A stretch of 64,000 nt of DNA from Psychromarinibacter halotolerans (lineage in GTDB: Bacteria > Pseudomonadota > Alphaproteobacteria > Rhodobacterales > Rhodobacteraceae): NCBI RefSeq assembly GCF_029168315.1, contig NZ_JARGYD010000005.1, forward strand, positions 248,001 through 312,000, read 5' to 3'. Under the pieces are notes generated by a model, which saw nothing but the letters and a program-made list of their open reading frames with translations, was not told where the DNA came from and made no database searches. Positions 25,274 to 34,735 of the stretch are shown here, in pieces; within the stretch, counting starts at the first letter, position 1, and each line of letters begins with the position of its first letter. Both the position numbers and the translations under genes were made by a program.

Positions 25274-26815
25274 TCAGTCCTTCCGGGTGTCGTCCTTCAT
25301 GACGCCTTCTAGGTTGACGCCCACCGCATCGCCGATCTTCTTCAGCGCCGGCAATGACACGGCCATGTCGAGGATCGCGCCAACGGTCTGATCCACAGGC
25401 GACCCGCCGCCGTTGCCACCCGCAGGACGGTCCAGTCCAGAAATGTGGTTGATCGAGATCCCCTTGATCTTCTCGGCGGGTTTCACGACTTCGCTCAGGA
25501 TGCCGGGCAGGGCGGCCAGCCGCGCCTTTTCCATCTCCATCGCCGTCAGCGCCTCGGACCGGGTGTTCTCGGCGGCGATGCGGGCGGTTTCCGCCTCGGC
25601 AGCGGCTAGCCGTTCCAGTTTGTCCGTCTCGATCGTTTCGCGCCGGATCACCGCCTTCGTCTTGGCGACCTCTTGATCCGCGACGGCGCGCTTCGCCTGA
25701 CCCTCGGTGTCCTGCTCGACGGCAACCAGCGACAGGCGCTTGCGGCGCTCGGCCTCGGCCATCTGGCGCAGGGTGGACAGGTGTTCCTCGGCCTCGATCA
25801 GCGCGGCGCGGGCAGCGGTCGCCTCGGCCTGTGCGCGGCTTTGCTCTTGGCTTTTGGCGGCGGTCTGGATCGTCTTGTCCTGCTCTGCCATCTCCAGCGC
25901 CCGAAGCTGGGCGATCTCGGCCTCGCGCACTGCCAGTTCGCGGGCGATGTTGGCGGCCTGGATCTGCTGCTCCATGCGGATGCGGGCCTGCGCCGCCTCT
26001 TGTTCGGCCTCGGCCTTGCGGCGGGCGACCTCGGTCAGTTGCGCCGCCAGCAGCAGTTCGATCTCCTGCGTCTGGGCGATCTCGGCCCGCCGCTGTTCCA
26101 GTTCGATGTCCAGCTTGCGACGGTTGGACTCTACCTCGGCTCGGCGCACCGCCACCTGCGCGTCGCCTTCGATCTCGGCCCGCTCTTTCTTGGACTGCGC
26201 GATGACCTCGGCCAGTTTGCGCATCCCGACGGCGTTAAAGGCGTTGTTCTCGTCCAACGAGTTGAAGGGCGTCTGGTCCAGCGTGGTCAGCGACACGCTG
26301 TCCAGTTGCAGACCATAGCGCGACAGCGTGTCCGTCAGGGCCTCGCGCACCTCGCGCACGAACTCGGCGCGGTTCTCGTGCAGCTCGTCCATCGACATCT
26401 GCGCGGCGACGGATCGCAGCGCGTCGATCATCATGCCGTCGATCAGGGCGGTCAGCTGGTCGGGCTGGAACGTCCGCTTGCCCAGAGTCTGGCTGGCGCG
26501 GGCAATCGCGTCGGCGTCCGGGATGACCGAGGCATAGAACTCGGCGCCCACGTCGATCCGCATCCGGTCGCGGGTGATCAGCGAGTTTTCCCCCAGCCGC
26601 GAAACATGCATCCGGATCGTCTGCATGTTGACGCGGCTGATCTGGTGGAAGAAAGGTAGCGCTAGAAGGCCCCCGTCGATCACCACCCGGCGACCACCCG
26701 CGCCGGTGCGGACTAGGGCGACCTCGTTGGTCGCACGGTCGTAGAACCACGCCGCAAGCGCGATCAGCGCGGCAGCGATGACGAGGATCAGGATGATCCA
26801 GCCCAAGGCGCTCAT
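25274..26815 (-). CDS. Flotillin-like SPFH/band 7 membrane protein
   Basis: Protein of 513 residues: one N-terminal membrane segment (WIILILVIAAALIALAAWF), an SPFH domain (about 35-210, including DVGAEFYASVIPDADAIARA and LDSVSLTTLDQTPFN), then a long charged coiled coil rich in Ala/Glu/Arg (about 215-455), and a glycine-containing C-terminal tail. This is the flotillin/YqiK type, which scaffolds ordered membrane microdomains. It converges on algL with only 13 bases between the stops. Same strand as the transporter genes that follow, 73 bases after an aldehyde dehydrogenase. A link to the polymer export complex is possible but not shown. Confidence 0.85.
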   Translation of the reverse strand: MSALGWIILILVIAAALIALAAWFYDRATNEVALVRTGAGGRRVVIDGGLLALPFFHQISRVNMQTIRMHVSRLGENSLITRDRMRIDVGAEFYASVIPDADAIARASQTLGKRTFQPDQLTALIDGMMIDALRSVAAQMSMDELHENRAEFVREVREALTDTLSRYGLQLDSVSLTTLDQTPFNSLDENNAFNAVGMRKLAEVIAQSKKERAEIEGDAQVAVRRAEVESNRRKLDIELEQRRAEIAQTQEIELLLAAQLTEVARRKAEAEQEAAQARIRMEQQIQAANIARELAVREAEIAQLRALEMAEQDKTIQTAAKSQEQSRAQAEATAARAALIEAEEHLSTLRQMAEAERRKRLSLVAVEQDTEGQAKRAVADQEVAKTKAVIRRETIETDKLERLAAAEAETARIAAENTRSEALTAMEMEKARLAALPGILSEVVKPAEKIKGISINHISGLDRPAGGNGGGSPVDQTVGAILDMAVSLPALKKIGDAVGVNLEGVMKDDTRKD

Positions 26816-26888
26816 GTTCGTTTCCTCCCAATTTCAGGGCAAAAGATCGCAAATCTTTGCCGCGTTTGGTGCATTTGTATAAGCCGGG

Positions 26889-28361
26889 TTAGAACACCGG
26901 CGGGAAGTGACGGCCGCCGCGATCCAGCGTGATCCAGCGCAGTTCGGTGAAGGCGTCCAGCGACCAGCGCCCGCCGTACCGGCCCACGCCGGACGACTTC
27001 ACACCGCCGAACGGGACGTGCGGCTCGTCGTTGATGTTCTGGCAGTTGACGTGGGCGATGCCGGTTTCCAGCCGCGTGGCGATCCGCAGCGCGCGGGCTT
27101 CGTCGCGGCTCCAGACGGCGCCGGTCAGCCCGTACTCGGTGTCGTTGTTCAGGGCGACCGCCTCGTCATCGGTGCCGAAACGGCAGACCACGACGACCGG
27201 GCCGAAGGTCTCGTCGTGCCAGATGTCCATCGAGCTGTCGACGTTGGTCAGCACGGTAGGCTCGACGAAGTTGTCCCATGCCTTGCCGCCCAGTTCGACC
27301 GTCGCGCCGCGCGCCACCGCATCGTCGATCAGCGCCTTCACCCGGCGCGCCTGACGGTTGTTCACCAGCGGTCCGATCACGTTGTCGCGGTCCTTGGTGT
27401 GGCCGGTGCGCAGCTTGCGGGCGCGTGACAGGAAACGGGACATGAAGTCGTCGTAGACGTCGTCCTGAACCAGCAGCTTCTCGGTCGACATGCAGACCTG
27501 TCCTTGGTGCATGAACGATCCGAAGTTCGCGGCACGGGCGGCGCCGTCAAGGTCTGCGTCGTCCAGCACGATCATCGAATCCTTGCCGCCCAATTCCACG
27601 CAGGCCTTCTTCAGGTGCGCCCCGGCCTTCGCCGCGATGTGGCGACCGACCGCGGTCGAGCCGGTGAAACTGATCGCCTTCACGTCCGGATGTTCGATCA
27701 TCACGTCGCCGACGGCACCGACGCTTTCGCGCGAACAGGTGACCACGTTGAAGACGCCCGGCGGGATGCCGGCCTCTTCAAGGATCTCGGCAAAGTACAG
27801 CCCGCCCGCGTGGGGCGTGTCCTCGGACGGCTTCAGCACCACGGTGTTGCCCACCGCCAGCGCGGCGGCAAACCCGCGAGAGGTCAGGATGCCCGGCATG
27901 TTCCAAGGAGAGATCACCGAAACGACCCCCAGCGGGAACCGCGTGGCGGTCATGAACTTGCCGTGCTCGGACGGCAGCACCTCGCCGATGTTGTGGTAGC
28001 AAAGCGCCGAGGCGGACCGGAACACTTCGGACACGTAGCCTGCCTCGAACATGCCCTTGCCGAACCAGCCGCCGCCCTCGGCCACGGCGGCGTTGACGAA
28101 TTCGTCCTTCCGCCGATCCCAGACGTCGGCGATCTTCAAAAGCGCATGGGCGCGTTCGTGGAACGGGCGCTCGGCCCACTCGGGGAAGGCGGCTTTCGCC
28201 GCCGCGATGGCCGCGCGGACGTCGTCGGGGCTGCCATCGGGGATGCGGGCGTACAGCGTGTCGTCGGACGGGTTCAGGTCGTCGAAGGTGCGGGCGGCGG
28301 GGGTCCACCTGCCGCCGATGTACATGCCCCGGATCTCGGGGCCGCTGGTCTGGTCAAGCAT
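26889..28361 (-). CDS. Aldehyde dehydrogenase (NAD(P)+), aromatic-aldehyde type
   Basis: Enzyme of 490 residues of the aldehyde dehydrogenase superfamily. Motifs: VVSVISPWNMPGI (cofactor-binding strand), FTGSTAVGRHIA, the catalytic Glu in CVELGGKDSMIVLDDADLD, and the catalytic Cys in MHQGQVCMSTEKLL; the C-terminal FGGVKSSGVGRYGG is also present. It resembles benzaldehyde/vanillin dehydrogenases more than betaine or succinate-semialdehyde enzymes, but substrate cannot be fixed by motif. It ends the LivFGMHK-type operon, 3 bases after the ATPase gene on the transcript's opposite side, so it probably oxidises an aldehyde derived from the imported compound. Confidence 0.82.
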   Translation of the reverse strand: MLDQTSGPEIRGMYIGGRWTPAARTFDDLNPSDDTLYARIPDGSPDDVRAAIAAAKAAFPEWAERPFHERAHALLKIADVWDRRKDEFVNAAVAEGGGWFGKGMFEAGYVSEVFRSASALCYHNIGEVLPSEHGKFMTATRFPLGVVSVISPWNMPGILTSRGFAAALAVGNTVVLKPSEDTPHAGGLYFAEILEEAGIPPGVFNVVTCSRESVGAVGDVMIEHPDVKAISFTGSTAVGRHIAAKAGAHLKKACVELGGKDSMIVLDDADLDGAARAANFGSFMHQGQVCMSTEKLLVQDDVYDDFMSRFLSRARKLRTGHTKDRDNVIGPLVNNRQARRVKALIDDAVARGATVELGGKAWDNFVEPTVLTNVDSSMDIWHDETFGPVVVVCRFGTDDEAVALNNDTEYGLTGAVWSRDEARALRIATRLETGIAHVNCQNINDEPHVPFGGVKSSGVGRYGGRWSLDAFTELRWITLDRGGRHFPPVF

Positions 28362-28364
28362 CGG

Positions 28365-29552
28365 TCATCTCCGCTTGGGGTTGGTGGGCCGCCACGTCTC
28401 GGCACGGCGGGCGGCGCCTTCGATTTCGGACAGCAACGCGGCCAGCCGGTCGCCAGAGGCGGCCGGGGCCGGTGAAGGCGCCGCCGGGCGTGGGCCGGAC
28501 GGTGCGGGTGCCGGAGGTGGCGTTCTGCCATTCGCGCTGTGCTCTCGCCGGCTGGACGAACTGGCCGCGCGCGCCACCAGATCGCCGACATCGGTGCCCA
28601 GCAGGTCGCTGGCGCTGGGCGCGGCGGGGCGCGGTGGCCGGGGTTCCGACGGCGGCACCGGCTGTGGCGCGGGGCGCGGTTCGGGTTTCGGCGCCGGCGC
28701 GGGCGACGGGCGCGGGGCAGGGGCCGGGCGCGGCGGCTTTTGCCCCACCGTCTTCAGTGCGGCAGCGGCAATCTCGGACGGATCGGCAGACTTGGTACGC
28801 ATGACTTGGGCCTCCGGCTTGCGTTTCGGGGCGTCGGACGCGGCGGCGCCGCCAAGATAGGCGCGCTGCACGGCGGGATCGTTCAGAAGGGCGTCGGCGC
28901 GGTCCTCGTGCACGATCTGCCCGTTCTCCAGCAGATAGCCGCGGTCCGCGATGGCAAGGCTTTGCCGCGCGTTCTGTTCGACCAACAGCATTCCCAGCCC
29001 GGCGTCCCGCACCGCGCGCAGGCTTTGGAACAGTTCCTTGCACAGCAGGGGCGACAGGCCCAGCGACGGCTCGTCCAGCGTCAGGATCGACGGGTTCGAC
29101 ATCATCGCGCGGCCGATGGCGACCATCTGCTGTTCGCCCCCCGACATGGTGCGCGCCTGCTGGCGGCGGCGTTCGAGAAGCTTGGGAAACAAGGCGTGCA
29201 CCCGGTCGAGGCTACCGGCCTCTTCGTCGCGCGCACGCTCGGAATACGCGCCCAGCATCAGGTTCTCGCCCACCGTCATGTCGCCGAAGATCCCGCGTCC
29301 CTCGGGGACCAGCGCGATGCCTTCTTCGACCACGCGGTGCGGCGGAAGGCCCGCCAGATCCTGCCCTTCCATCACGATCCGCCCGGACACCCGGCCCTCG
29401 CAGACGCCCGAGATGGCCTTCAGCAGCGTGGATTTTCCCGCGCCATTCGCGCCAAGGATCACCACGATCTCACCCCGGTTCACGCGCAGCGATACGTCTT
29501 CCAGCGCGCGGTGCTGGCCATAGGCGGCGGATAGGCCGTCGATCTCAAGCAT
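28365..29552 (-). CDS. livF: LivF-type ABC transporter ATPase with a long proline-rich C-terminal tail
   Basis: The first 235 residues are a normal LivF ATPase of the branched-chain amino acid (HAAT) family: Walker A GANGAGKST, Q-loop VPEGRGIFGDMTV, signature MSGGEQQM, and Walker B ILTLDEPSLGLSP. LivF normally ends near residue 235. Here about 160 more residues follow, rich in Pro and Ala (PRPAPAPRPSPAPAPKPEP), with two short helix-like pieces, SDLLGTDVGDLVARAA and GDRLAALLSEIEGAARRA. The tail is in frame with no stop and has similar base composition. Its role is unknown; a protein-interaction or tethering tail is plausible. Overlaps livG by eight bases. Confidence 0.85.
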   Translation of the reverse strand: MLEIDGLSAAYGQHRALEDVSLRVNRGEIVVILGANGAGKSTLLKAISGVCEGRVSGRIVMEGQDLAGLPPHRVVEEGIALVPEGRGIFGDMTVGENLMLGAYSERARDEEAGSLDRVHALFPKLLERRRQQARTMSGGEQQMVAIGRAMMSNPSILTLDEPSLGLSPLLCKELFQSLRAVRDAGLGMLLVEQNARQSLAIADRGYLLENGQIVHEDRADALLNDPAVQRAYLGGAAASDAPKRKPEAQVMRTKSADPSEIAAAALKTVGQKPPRPAPAPRPSPAPAPKPEPRPAPQPVPPSEPRPPRPAAPSASDLLGTDVGDLVARAASSSSRREHSANGRTPPPAPAPSGPRPAAPSPAPAASGDRLAALLSEIEGAARRAETWRPTNPKRR

Positions 29553-30273
29553 CTTCGGTCCCCAGATAGGCTTCGATCACGTCCGGGTCGGACAGGACGG
29601 TCGCGGTATCGCCCTCGGCGATCTTCGCGCCCGAAGACATCACCACGCAGCGGTCGCACAGCGACCGGATCGCATCCATGACATGCTCGACAAGGATGAT
29701 CGTCCGGCCCTCGTCGCGCAGCGCCCGGATCAGCGCGATGCCCTCTTCCAGCTCGGTCGGGTTCAGCCCGGCCAGCCATTCGTCCAGCAGCAGAACGCGG
29801 GGCTCGCCCGCCAGCGTGCGGGCCAGTTCGACGCGCTTGGTGTCGATGTAGGTCAGTTGCCCCACCGGCGCCTGCGCGCGGCGGGAGAGGCCCACCTTTT
29901 CCAGCATCCGCATCGCCTGCGCCTCGGCGTCGTGGCCCCAGCGGCGGCGGTGGCCGAACACCGCGCCCGCCATCACGTTTTCCAGCACCGTCATCGAGGG
30001 CAGAAGCCGCACCAGCTGGAACGTGCGCGCCACGCCGCGCCGGGCGATGTCCTGCGCTGGCAGGCCCGAGATGGTGCTGCCGCGCAGGGCGATGGTGCCC
30101 GAAGTCGGACGCAGCGCGCCCGAGATCAGGTTCAGCGTCGTCGATTTGCCCGATCCGTTGGGACCGATCAGGCCCAGCACCTCGTGTTCGGCCACGTCGA
30201 AATCGAGGTCGTTCACTGCGACCAGCCCGCCGAACCGCTTGGTCGCACCGCGTAAGGACAGAACCGCCGTCAT
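29545..30273 (-). CDS. livG: LivG-type ABC transporter ATPase
   Basis: ATPase of 242 residues of the branched-chain-amino-acid-type (HAAT) family. Start at MTAVLSLRGATKRFGG, which overlaps the permease stop by four bases. Walker A GPNGSGKST, Q-loop ARTFQLVRLLPSMTV and the family-specific LAGLNPTE after Walker B are present. The usual signature LxYGxQR is changed to LTYIDTKRVELARTL and the Walker B end is LLLDEWLAGL where DEPxAGL is common; both are conservative within this subfamily as far as I can tell. Works as a heterodimer with LivF under the LivH/LivM channel. Confidence 0.87.
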   Translation of the reverse strand: MTAVLSLRGATKRFGGLVAVNDLDFDVAEHEVLGLIGPNGSGKSTTLNLISGALRPTSGTIALRGSTISGLPAQDIARRGVARTFQLVRLLPSMTVLENVMAGAVFGHRRRWGHDAEAQAMRMLEKVGLSRRAQAPVGQLTYIDTKRVELARTLAGEPRVLLLDEWLAGLNPTELEEGIALIRALRDEGRTIILVEHVMDAIRSLCDRCVVMSSGAKIAEGDTATVLSDPDVIEAYLGTEDA

Positions 30274-31202
30274 GCGAAGCCCTCGCGCCGGTTCACGCGG
30301 TTCCGCGCGCTTTGCATCAGGCCGACGAACCCTTTCGGCAGCAGGTAGACGATGACAAGGAACGACAGCCCCAAAAGCAGCGTGGTCTGGTTCGGGAACG
30401 TGCCGGCGATTGCCTCCCACAGGAAGGTGAAGGGGATCACGCCGACGATCGGCCCCCATAGCCGCCCGGTGCCGCCGAGCAGCGCCATGATCACCACCTG
30501 AAACGAAAGCATCGGCGTGAAGGCGATGGAGGGTTCGATATAGACGTAGCGGGGGGCAAGGATCGCGCCGGTGATCGCGGCGACCGCGCCGGGCACCATG
30601 AACAGCAGCACCTTCACGCGGGCGGTGTTGATACCGGCGTGGCGTGCGACCTCTTCGTCGTCGCCAAGGACGCGGACCGCGAAGCCCAGCCGCGACCGCC
30701 AGATCGCCCAGCCGGTCAGGAACACCAGCGCGGCTAGGCCGACAAGCTGCCAGTAGATGTGTTCCTCGGTGATCGAGGTCAGCACGTACAGACCCTTCTG
30801 GCCCGACACGTTCTGCACCCAAGTGATGATCTGCCGCACCAGCTCGGCCAGCCCCAGCGTGAAGATGACGAAGTAGACGCCGGACAGGCGCAGCGTCGCA
30901 ATCCCGACCAGCGCCGCCAGCACCGCGCCGATCAGGCCTGCGATGGGCAGCAGCAGCCAATAGGGCAGATGCTCGATCCCCATGCCGGTGGTGTAGGTGC
31001 CGATGCCGAAGAAGGCGGCGGTGGCCAGCGAGATGTAATGCGTCGGCCCCGAGAAAAGCGCCCAGCTGGTGGCCAGAACGGTGTACATCGCGATAGTGAC
31101 GCCAATTGACAGAAGGTAGGCGTCCGACACGAAGGGCAGGCAGGCGGCGACGGCCAAAAGGACGACGGCAAGGCTGACCTGCTGGATCTCGGTCCGGGTC
31201 AT
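30270..31202 (-). CDS. livM: LivM-type ABC transporter permease
   Basis: Inner-membrane permease of 310 residues. The start MTRTEIQQVSLAVVLLAVAACLPF sits in an ATGA overlap with livH. About nine hydrophobic segments; the ATPase-docking loop reads ARHAGINTARVKVLLFMVPGAVA near residue 205, and FQVVIMALLGGTGRLWGPIVG is the highly conserved LivM segment. It forms the translocation pore with LivH. Homologous systems transport branched-chain amino acids, amides, urea or aromatic acids; flanking aldehyde dehydrogenases and an AraC regulator favour a non-amino-acid substrate (inference). Confidence 0.88.
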   Translation of the reverse strand: MTRTEIQQVSLAVVLLAVAACLPFVSDAYLLSIGVTIAMYTVLATSWALFSGPTHYISLATAAFFGIGTYTTGMGIEHLPYWLLLPIAGLIGAVLAALVGIATLRLSGVYFVIFTLGLAELVRQIITWVQNVSGQKGLYVLTSITEEHIYWQLVGLAALVFLTGWAIWRSRLGFAVRVLGDDEEVARHAGINTARVKVLLFMVPGAVAAITGAILAPRYVYIEPSIAFTPMLSFQVVIMALLGGTGRLWGPIVGVIPFTFLWEAIAGTFPNQTTLLLGLSFLVIVYLLPKGFVGLMQSARNRVNRREGFA

Positions 31203-32065
31203 GAGCGGCTTTTCCCCAACAGGCCCTGCGGCCGCAGCAGCAGGATCAGGACGAACAGAAGATAGGCGGCGGCCAGCGTCAGGCCGGGGTCGATGATGCG
31301 GGCGACGAAGGTTTCGAGGACCCCCAGCAGCACCGCCGCGACGATGGTGCCCCGGATGTCTCCGACCCCGCCCATGATGACGATGATCAGCGCCTTGAGG
31401 GTGAAGATCACGCCGGTCGAGGCGTCCAGCGTCAGGAACATCGACACCAGCGCGCCGCCCATCGCGGTGACCGCGCCGCCAAGCGCAAAGGCCAGCGCCG
31501 ACAGGCGCGGCACGTTGATGCCGACCAGCCTTGCGCTGTCGGGCGCAACGGCGATGGCGCGGACCGACATGCCGGCGCGGCTGTTGTACAGCCACAGCCA
31601 CAGCGCGCCGCAGATCACCACGGCCGACAGGAAGGCGACCACGCGGTTCAGCCCATAGGTGTCGCCGACGAATTGGACCGGGCGGGCAAGGTAGGAATAA
31701 CTGAAATAGTCGCCGCCGAAGACCGCCAGCATCAGGCCGACCGCCACGAAGGACAGCCCGAAGGTGGTCAGGATCGCGTCGGTTTCCAACTGTCCGCGCG
31801 ACCGGGCGCGTTTCACCAGCGGGCGCAGGATGATCACGTAGATCAGCCAGTTCAGCGCGAAGGCCAGCGGCGCCACCACGAAGACGGTCAGCAGTGGGCT
31901 GACCTGGCTGGTGGTCCAGAACCAGAAGGCGCCAAAGCCGCCGGCGACCAGTACCTCGCCGTTCGCAAGGTTCATGATCCGGGCCATGCCGTATTGCAGG
32001 TTCAGCCCCATCGCTATCAGCGCGTAGGTGCCGCCAAGCAGAAGGCCGGTGAAGAGAATGTCCAT
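31199..32065 (-). CDS. livH: LivH-type ABC transporter permease
   Basis: Inner-membrane permease of 288 residues with about eight membrane segments. It opens with the typical LivH start (LLLGGTYALIAMGLNLQYGMARIMNLANGE). The docking loop reads APDSARLVGINVPRLSALAFALG and the conserved IIVIMGGVGDIRGTIVAA follows. It lies 64 bases after the binding-protein gene and overlaps livM by four bases. Confidence 0.88.
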   Translation of the reverse strand: MDILFTGLLLGGTYALIAMGLNLQYGMARIMNLANGEVLVAGGFGAFWFWTTSQVSPLLTVFVVAPLAFALNWLIYVIILRPLVKRARSRGQLETDAILTTFGLSFVAVGLMLAVFGGDYFSYSYLARPVQFVGDTYGLNRVVAFLSAVVICGALWLWLYNSRAGMSVRAIAVAPDSARLVGINVPRLSALAFALGGAVTAMGGALVSMFLTLDASTGVIFTLKALIIVIMGGVGDIRGTIVAAVLLGVLETFVARIIDPGLTLAAAYLLFVLILLLRPQGLLGKSRS

Positions 32066-32129
32066 CAGGGTCTTTCCGGGTCAGTCAGCGTCGCGGGCCC
32101 CGATGTCGGGACCCGCGCAAGGGCCGGGA

Positions 32130-33320
32130 TTATTCCCAGCCGTCCTTCACGATGGGATCGACGGCGCCGTCACGCCCGGTCGAGGCAACGCCGGTGTAGA
32201 CACCGTCCTGCCACTGTCCGACCGTCCAGTAGGCGGCGTTGTTGTTGTTCTCGTCCCACGAGATCGGGCCGATCAGGGTGTCGAAATCGTTGTCCGCGAT
32301 GAAGGCCGCGACGTCGGCCTTGTCGATGGACCCGGCGCCTTCGATCGCCTGCTCGTAGATCTGGAAGGTCGAGTAGACCATCGCAGAGGCCCAGCTGTCG
32401 GGCTTGGAGCCGGTGACTTCCTCGTGCCGGGCCGCGTAGTCTTGGAACGCCGGGTCGAACGCGTTGACGCCGCCGATGCCCATCACGCCGTTCGCCGCCG
32501 CGCCGAAGCGGTCGCCATAGGCCGGGAAGGCAGTGGCGACGGCGGTGTAGAACACCTTGACGTTCAGGTCCTCGATGATCGCCTGCTCGGTCAGCGCGAA
32601 GGTGTCGGGCGGGTACGAGAAGGCGACGAAGCTGTCCGGCGCCGCCTCTTTCGCGCCGCGCACCACGGGCGAGATGTCCTGCGTGCCCAGCGGATAGCTG
32701 CTGTCATAGACGATCTCGAACCCGGCTTCTTCGAAGGCGGGGCGCGCGGCCTCTGCCAGTTCGATGCCGAACGCGTCCGCGACGTTGACCATCGCGACGG
32801 TATTGCCGATCTCGCCCGCTTCGCGCATCGCGCTCATGACGTCGACCAGCCCGCCGACCATGCCGTCGGCCGCGCCGAGGGTGATGTAAAGGTTCGGGAA
32901 CTTGGACGACAGGTCCTCGACGTTGCCGGTATTCGCGGTCGAGGTGACCTGCGGATAGCCGAAGCGGTCATAGATCGGCGCGGCGGCAAGGTTCAGGCCG
33001 GTGGAATAGGGCGGCAGGATGAAATCCGCCTCGTCCTGCGTCGCCAGACGCTGCACGGCGGCAATGGTCTGCGCGGGGTTGGTCTGGTCGTCGTACTCGA
33101 CGATCTCGACCATGTACTTGGTGCCGTCGACGTCCAGCCCGCCGCGCTCGTTGATGTCGTGCGCCCACAGCTGGACGTTGGGCCAGTAGGTCACCGCAGC
33201 GCCACCGGCCAGCGGGCCGGTCTTCGGCCCCACGGCGCCGATCGTCAGCGTTTCCTGCGCCGATGCGCCACCGGCGGCGATGGCCAGCACCGTTGCCAGC
33301 CCGAGAATGTGCTTCGTCAT
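32130..33320 (-). CDS. Branched-chain-type ABC transporter periplasmic binding protein (LivK-like)
   Basis: Binding protein of 396 residues; the start giving MTKHILGLATVLAIAAGGASAQ yields a signal peptide, and GGGAGGAACCAAG precedes it. The mature protein shows the type I periplasmic-binding fold (IGAVGPKTGPLAGGAAV; EIVEYDDQTNPAQTIAAVQRL; FILPPYSTGLNLAAAPI). Members bind amino acids, amides or aromatic carboxylates. First transporter gene after the upstream aldehyde dehydrogenase, only 20 bases away, so all belong to one transcript. Substrate not predictable from sequence; an aromatic acid or aldehyde-yielding compound is suggested by the neighbours. Confidence 0.85.
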   Translation of the reverse strand: MTKHILGLATVLAIAAGGASAQETLTIGAVGPKTGPLAGGAAVTYWPNVQLWAHDINERGGLDVDGTKYMVEIVEYDDQTNPAQTIAAVQRLATQDEADFILPPYSTGLNLAAAPIYDRFGYPQVTSTANTGNVEDLSSKFPNLYITLGAADGMVGGLVDVMSAMREAGEIGNTVAMVNVADAFGIELAEAARPAFEEAGFEIVYDSSYPLGTQDISPVVRGAKEAAPDSFVAFSYPPDTFALTEQAIIEDLNVKVFYTAVATAFPAYGDRFGAAANGVMGIGGVNAFDPAFQDYAARHEEVTGSKPDSWASAMVYSTFQIYEQAIEGAGSIDKADVAAFIADNDFDTLIGPISWDENNNNAAYWTVGQWQDGVYTGVASTGRDGAVDPIVKDGWE

Positions 33321-33340
33321 CTTGGTTCCTCCCTTTGGTC

Positions 33341-34735
33341 CTATGTTGCGTCCGTGGTCTGCGGGTCCTCCGCCCGCTGGGTGACCACCTGACACTCGGT
33401 GAATTCGCGGATCGCCTCGTCGCCGCCGAAGCGGCCGTAGCCCGATGACTTCACCCCGCCGAACGGCATCAGCGGGTCGTCGAATACGGTCGAGCGGTTG
33501 ATGTGGCCGATGCCGGTCTCGACGGTGCGCAGCAGCGCCTCGGCCTTCGCCGTGTCGCGGCTGAAGACGGACACCACGAGCCCGAACTCGGTATCGTTTG
33601 CCAGCGACAGCGCTTCTTCCGCGTCGCCCGCGCGGATCACGCCGACGATGGGGCCGAAGGCTTCCTCGGCGTAGATGCGCATTCCGGGGGTGACGTGATC
33701 CAGCACGGTGGGCTGGAACGTCGCGCCAAGGCTGTCGCCCCCGGCGGCAAGGCGCGCGCCGTGGCTTAAGGCGTCATCGACGATCCCGCGCAGGCGCAGC
33801 GCCGCGCCGGGACTGATAAGCGACCCAAGCGGCGACGTGCCGGGCGCGGGCGCGCGCAGACTTTCGGCGCGAGCGACAAGGCGTTGGGTGAACGCGTCGG
33901 CGACCGAGGCGTCGACCACAATGCGTTCGGTCGACATGCAAATCTGACCTTGGTTGAAGAACGCCCCGTGCGCGGCTTCTTCGGCGGCAAGGTCAAGATC
34001 GGCGTCCGCCAGCACGACCATCGTGCCCTTGCCGGACAGTTCCATCAGACAGGGTTTCAGATGCCGCGCGGCGGTGACTGCGATCTCGCGCCCGACACGG
34101 GTCGAGCCGGTGAAGTTCACGCGACGCACCGCGGGGTGCGCGATCAGGGCGGCGACGACCTCTTCCGCGTGGTCCGGCGCGTTCGTGACGAAGTTCAGCA
34201 CGCCCGGCGGCAGGCCCGCGTCGATCAGCACGCGCGCCACCCATTCATGGGTCTTCGGGCACAGTTCAGAGGCCTTCAGAACCACGGTGTTGCCACAGGC
34301 CAGCGGAGCGGCGACGGCCCGCGTCGCCAGCGTGACGGACGCGTTCCACGGCGCGATGGCCAGCACCACACCGGCGGGCCGTCTGCGCACCACCAGCCGG
34401 GCGCCGGGCAGGGCGCCTTGGGTCACGGTTTCCATCATGTGATCCGGCAACTCGGACGCCTGCCGCAAGATGGCCACCGCGATTTCGACGTTGAACCGTA
34501 TCCAGTCGGCGGCAGAGCCGACTTCTTTCGCGGCGATTGCCACCGCTTCCTCTTGCCGGTCCAGCATCAGCGTGGCGGCCCGGCGCAGGATCTCGGCACG
34601 GTCGCCGGGCGCGGTCGCGGACCAGTGGTGAAAGGCCGCGGCCGCAGCGGTGGCGGCGCGGCGCGCATCCGCCGCGCGCGCCGCGCACGCCTTGGTCACG
34701 ACGTCATCCGACAATGGGCCACGGCGTTCGAACAC
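33341..34735 (-). CDS. Aldehyde dehydrogenase, salicylaldehyde/vanillin-type; true start may be an upstream CTG
   Basis: Aldehyde dehydrogenase of 464 residues from this GTG. Motifs: GVVLAIAPWNASVTLA, FTGSTRVGREIA, catalytic Glu in CLMELSGKGTMVVLADADLD, catalytic Cys in FNQGQICMSTERIV. It resembles salicylaldehyde and vanillin dehydrogenases. The GTG has no ribosome site, and family members have about 20 more N-terminal residues. Reading upstream, FQSHLIINGESESAAPGPV fits the family N-terminus exactly and begins at an in-frame CTG (first base 34792) that is preceded by GGGGAGGAG; a 483-residue protein from that CTG is therefore likely. First gene of the liv-type operon, divergent from the AraC regulator. 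Confidence 0.82.
   Translation of the reverse strand: MFERRGPLSDDVVTKACAARAADARRAATAAAAAFHHWSATAPGDRAEILRRAATLMLDRQEEAVAIAAKEVGSAADWIRFNVEIAVAILRQASELPDHMMETVTQGALPGARLVVRRRPAGVVLAIAPWNASVTLATRAVAAPLACGNTVVLKASELCPKTHEWVARVLIDAGLPPGVLNFVTNAPDHAEEVVAALIAHPAVRRVNFTGSTRVGREIAVTAARHLKPCLMELSGKGTMVVLADADLDLAAEEAAHGAFFNQGQICMSTERIVVDASVADAFTQRLVARAESLRAPAPGTSPLGSLISPGAALRLRGIVDDALSHGARLAAGGDSLGATFQPTVLDHVTPGMRIYAEEAFGPIVGVIRAGDAEEALSLANDTEFGLVVSVFSRDTAKAEALLRTVETGIGHINRSTVFDDPLMPFGGVKSSGYGRFGGDEAIREFTECQVVTQRAEDPQTTDAT

Noticed and set aside
29545..30273. LivG unusual signature (LTYIDTKR) and Walker B DEW as evidence of inactivation
   Set aside because: The catalytic Asp-Glu and Walker A are intact and the rest of the transporter operon is complete; subfamily variation is the simpler view.
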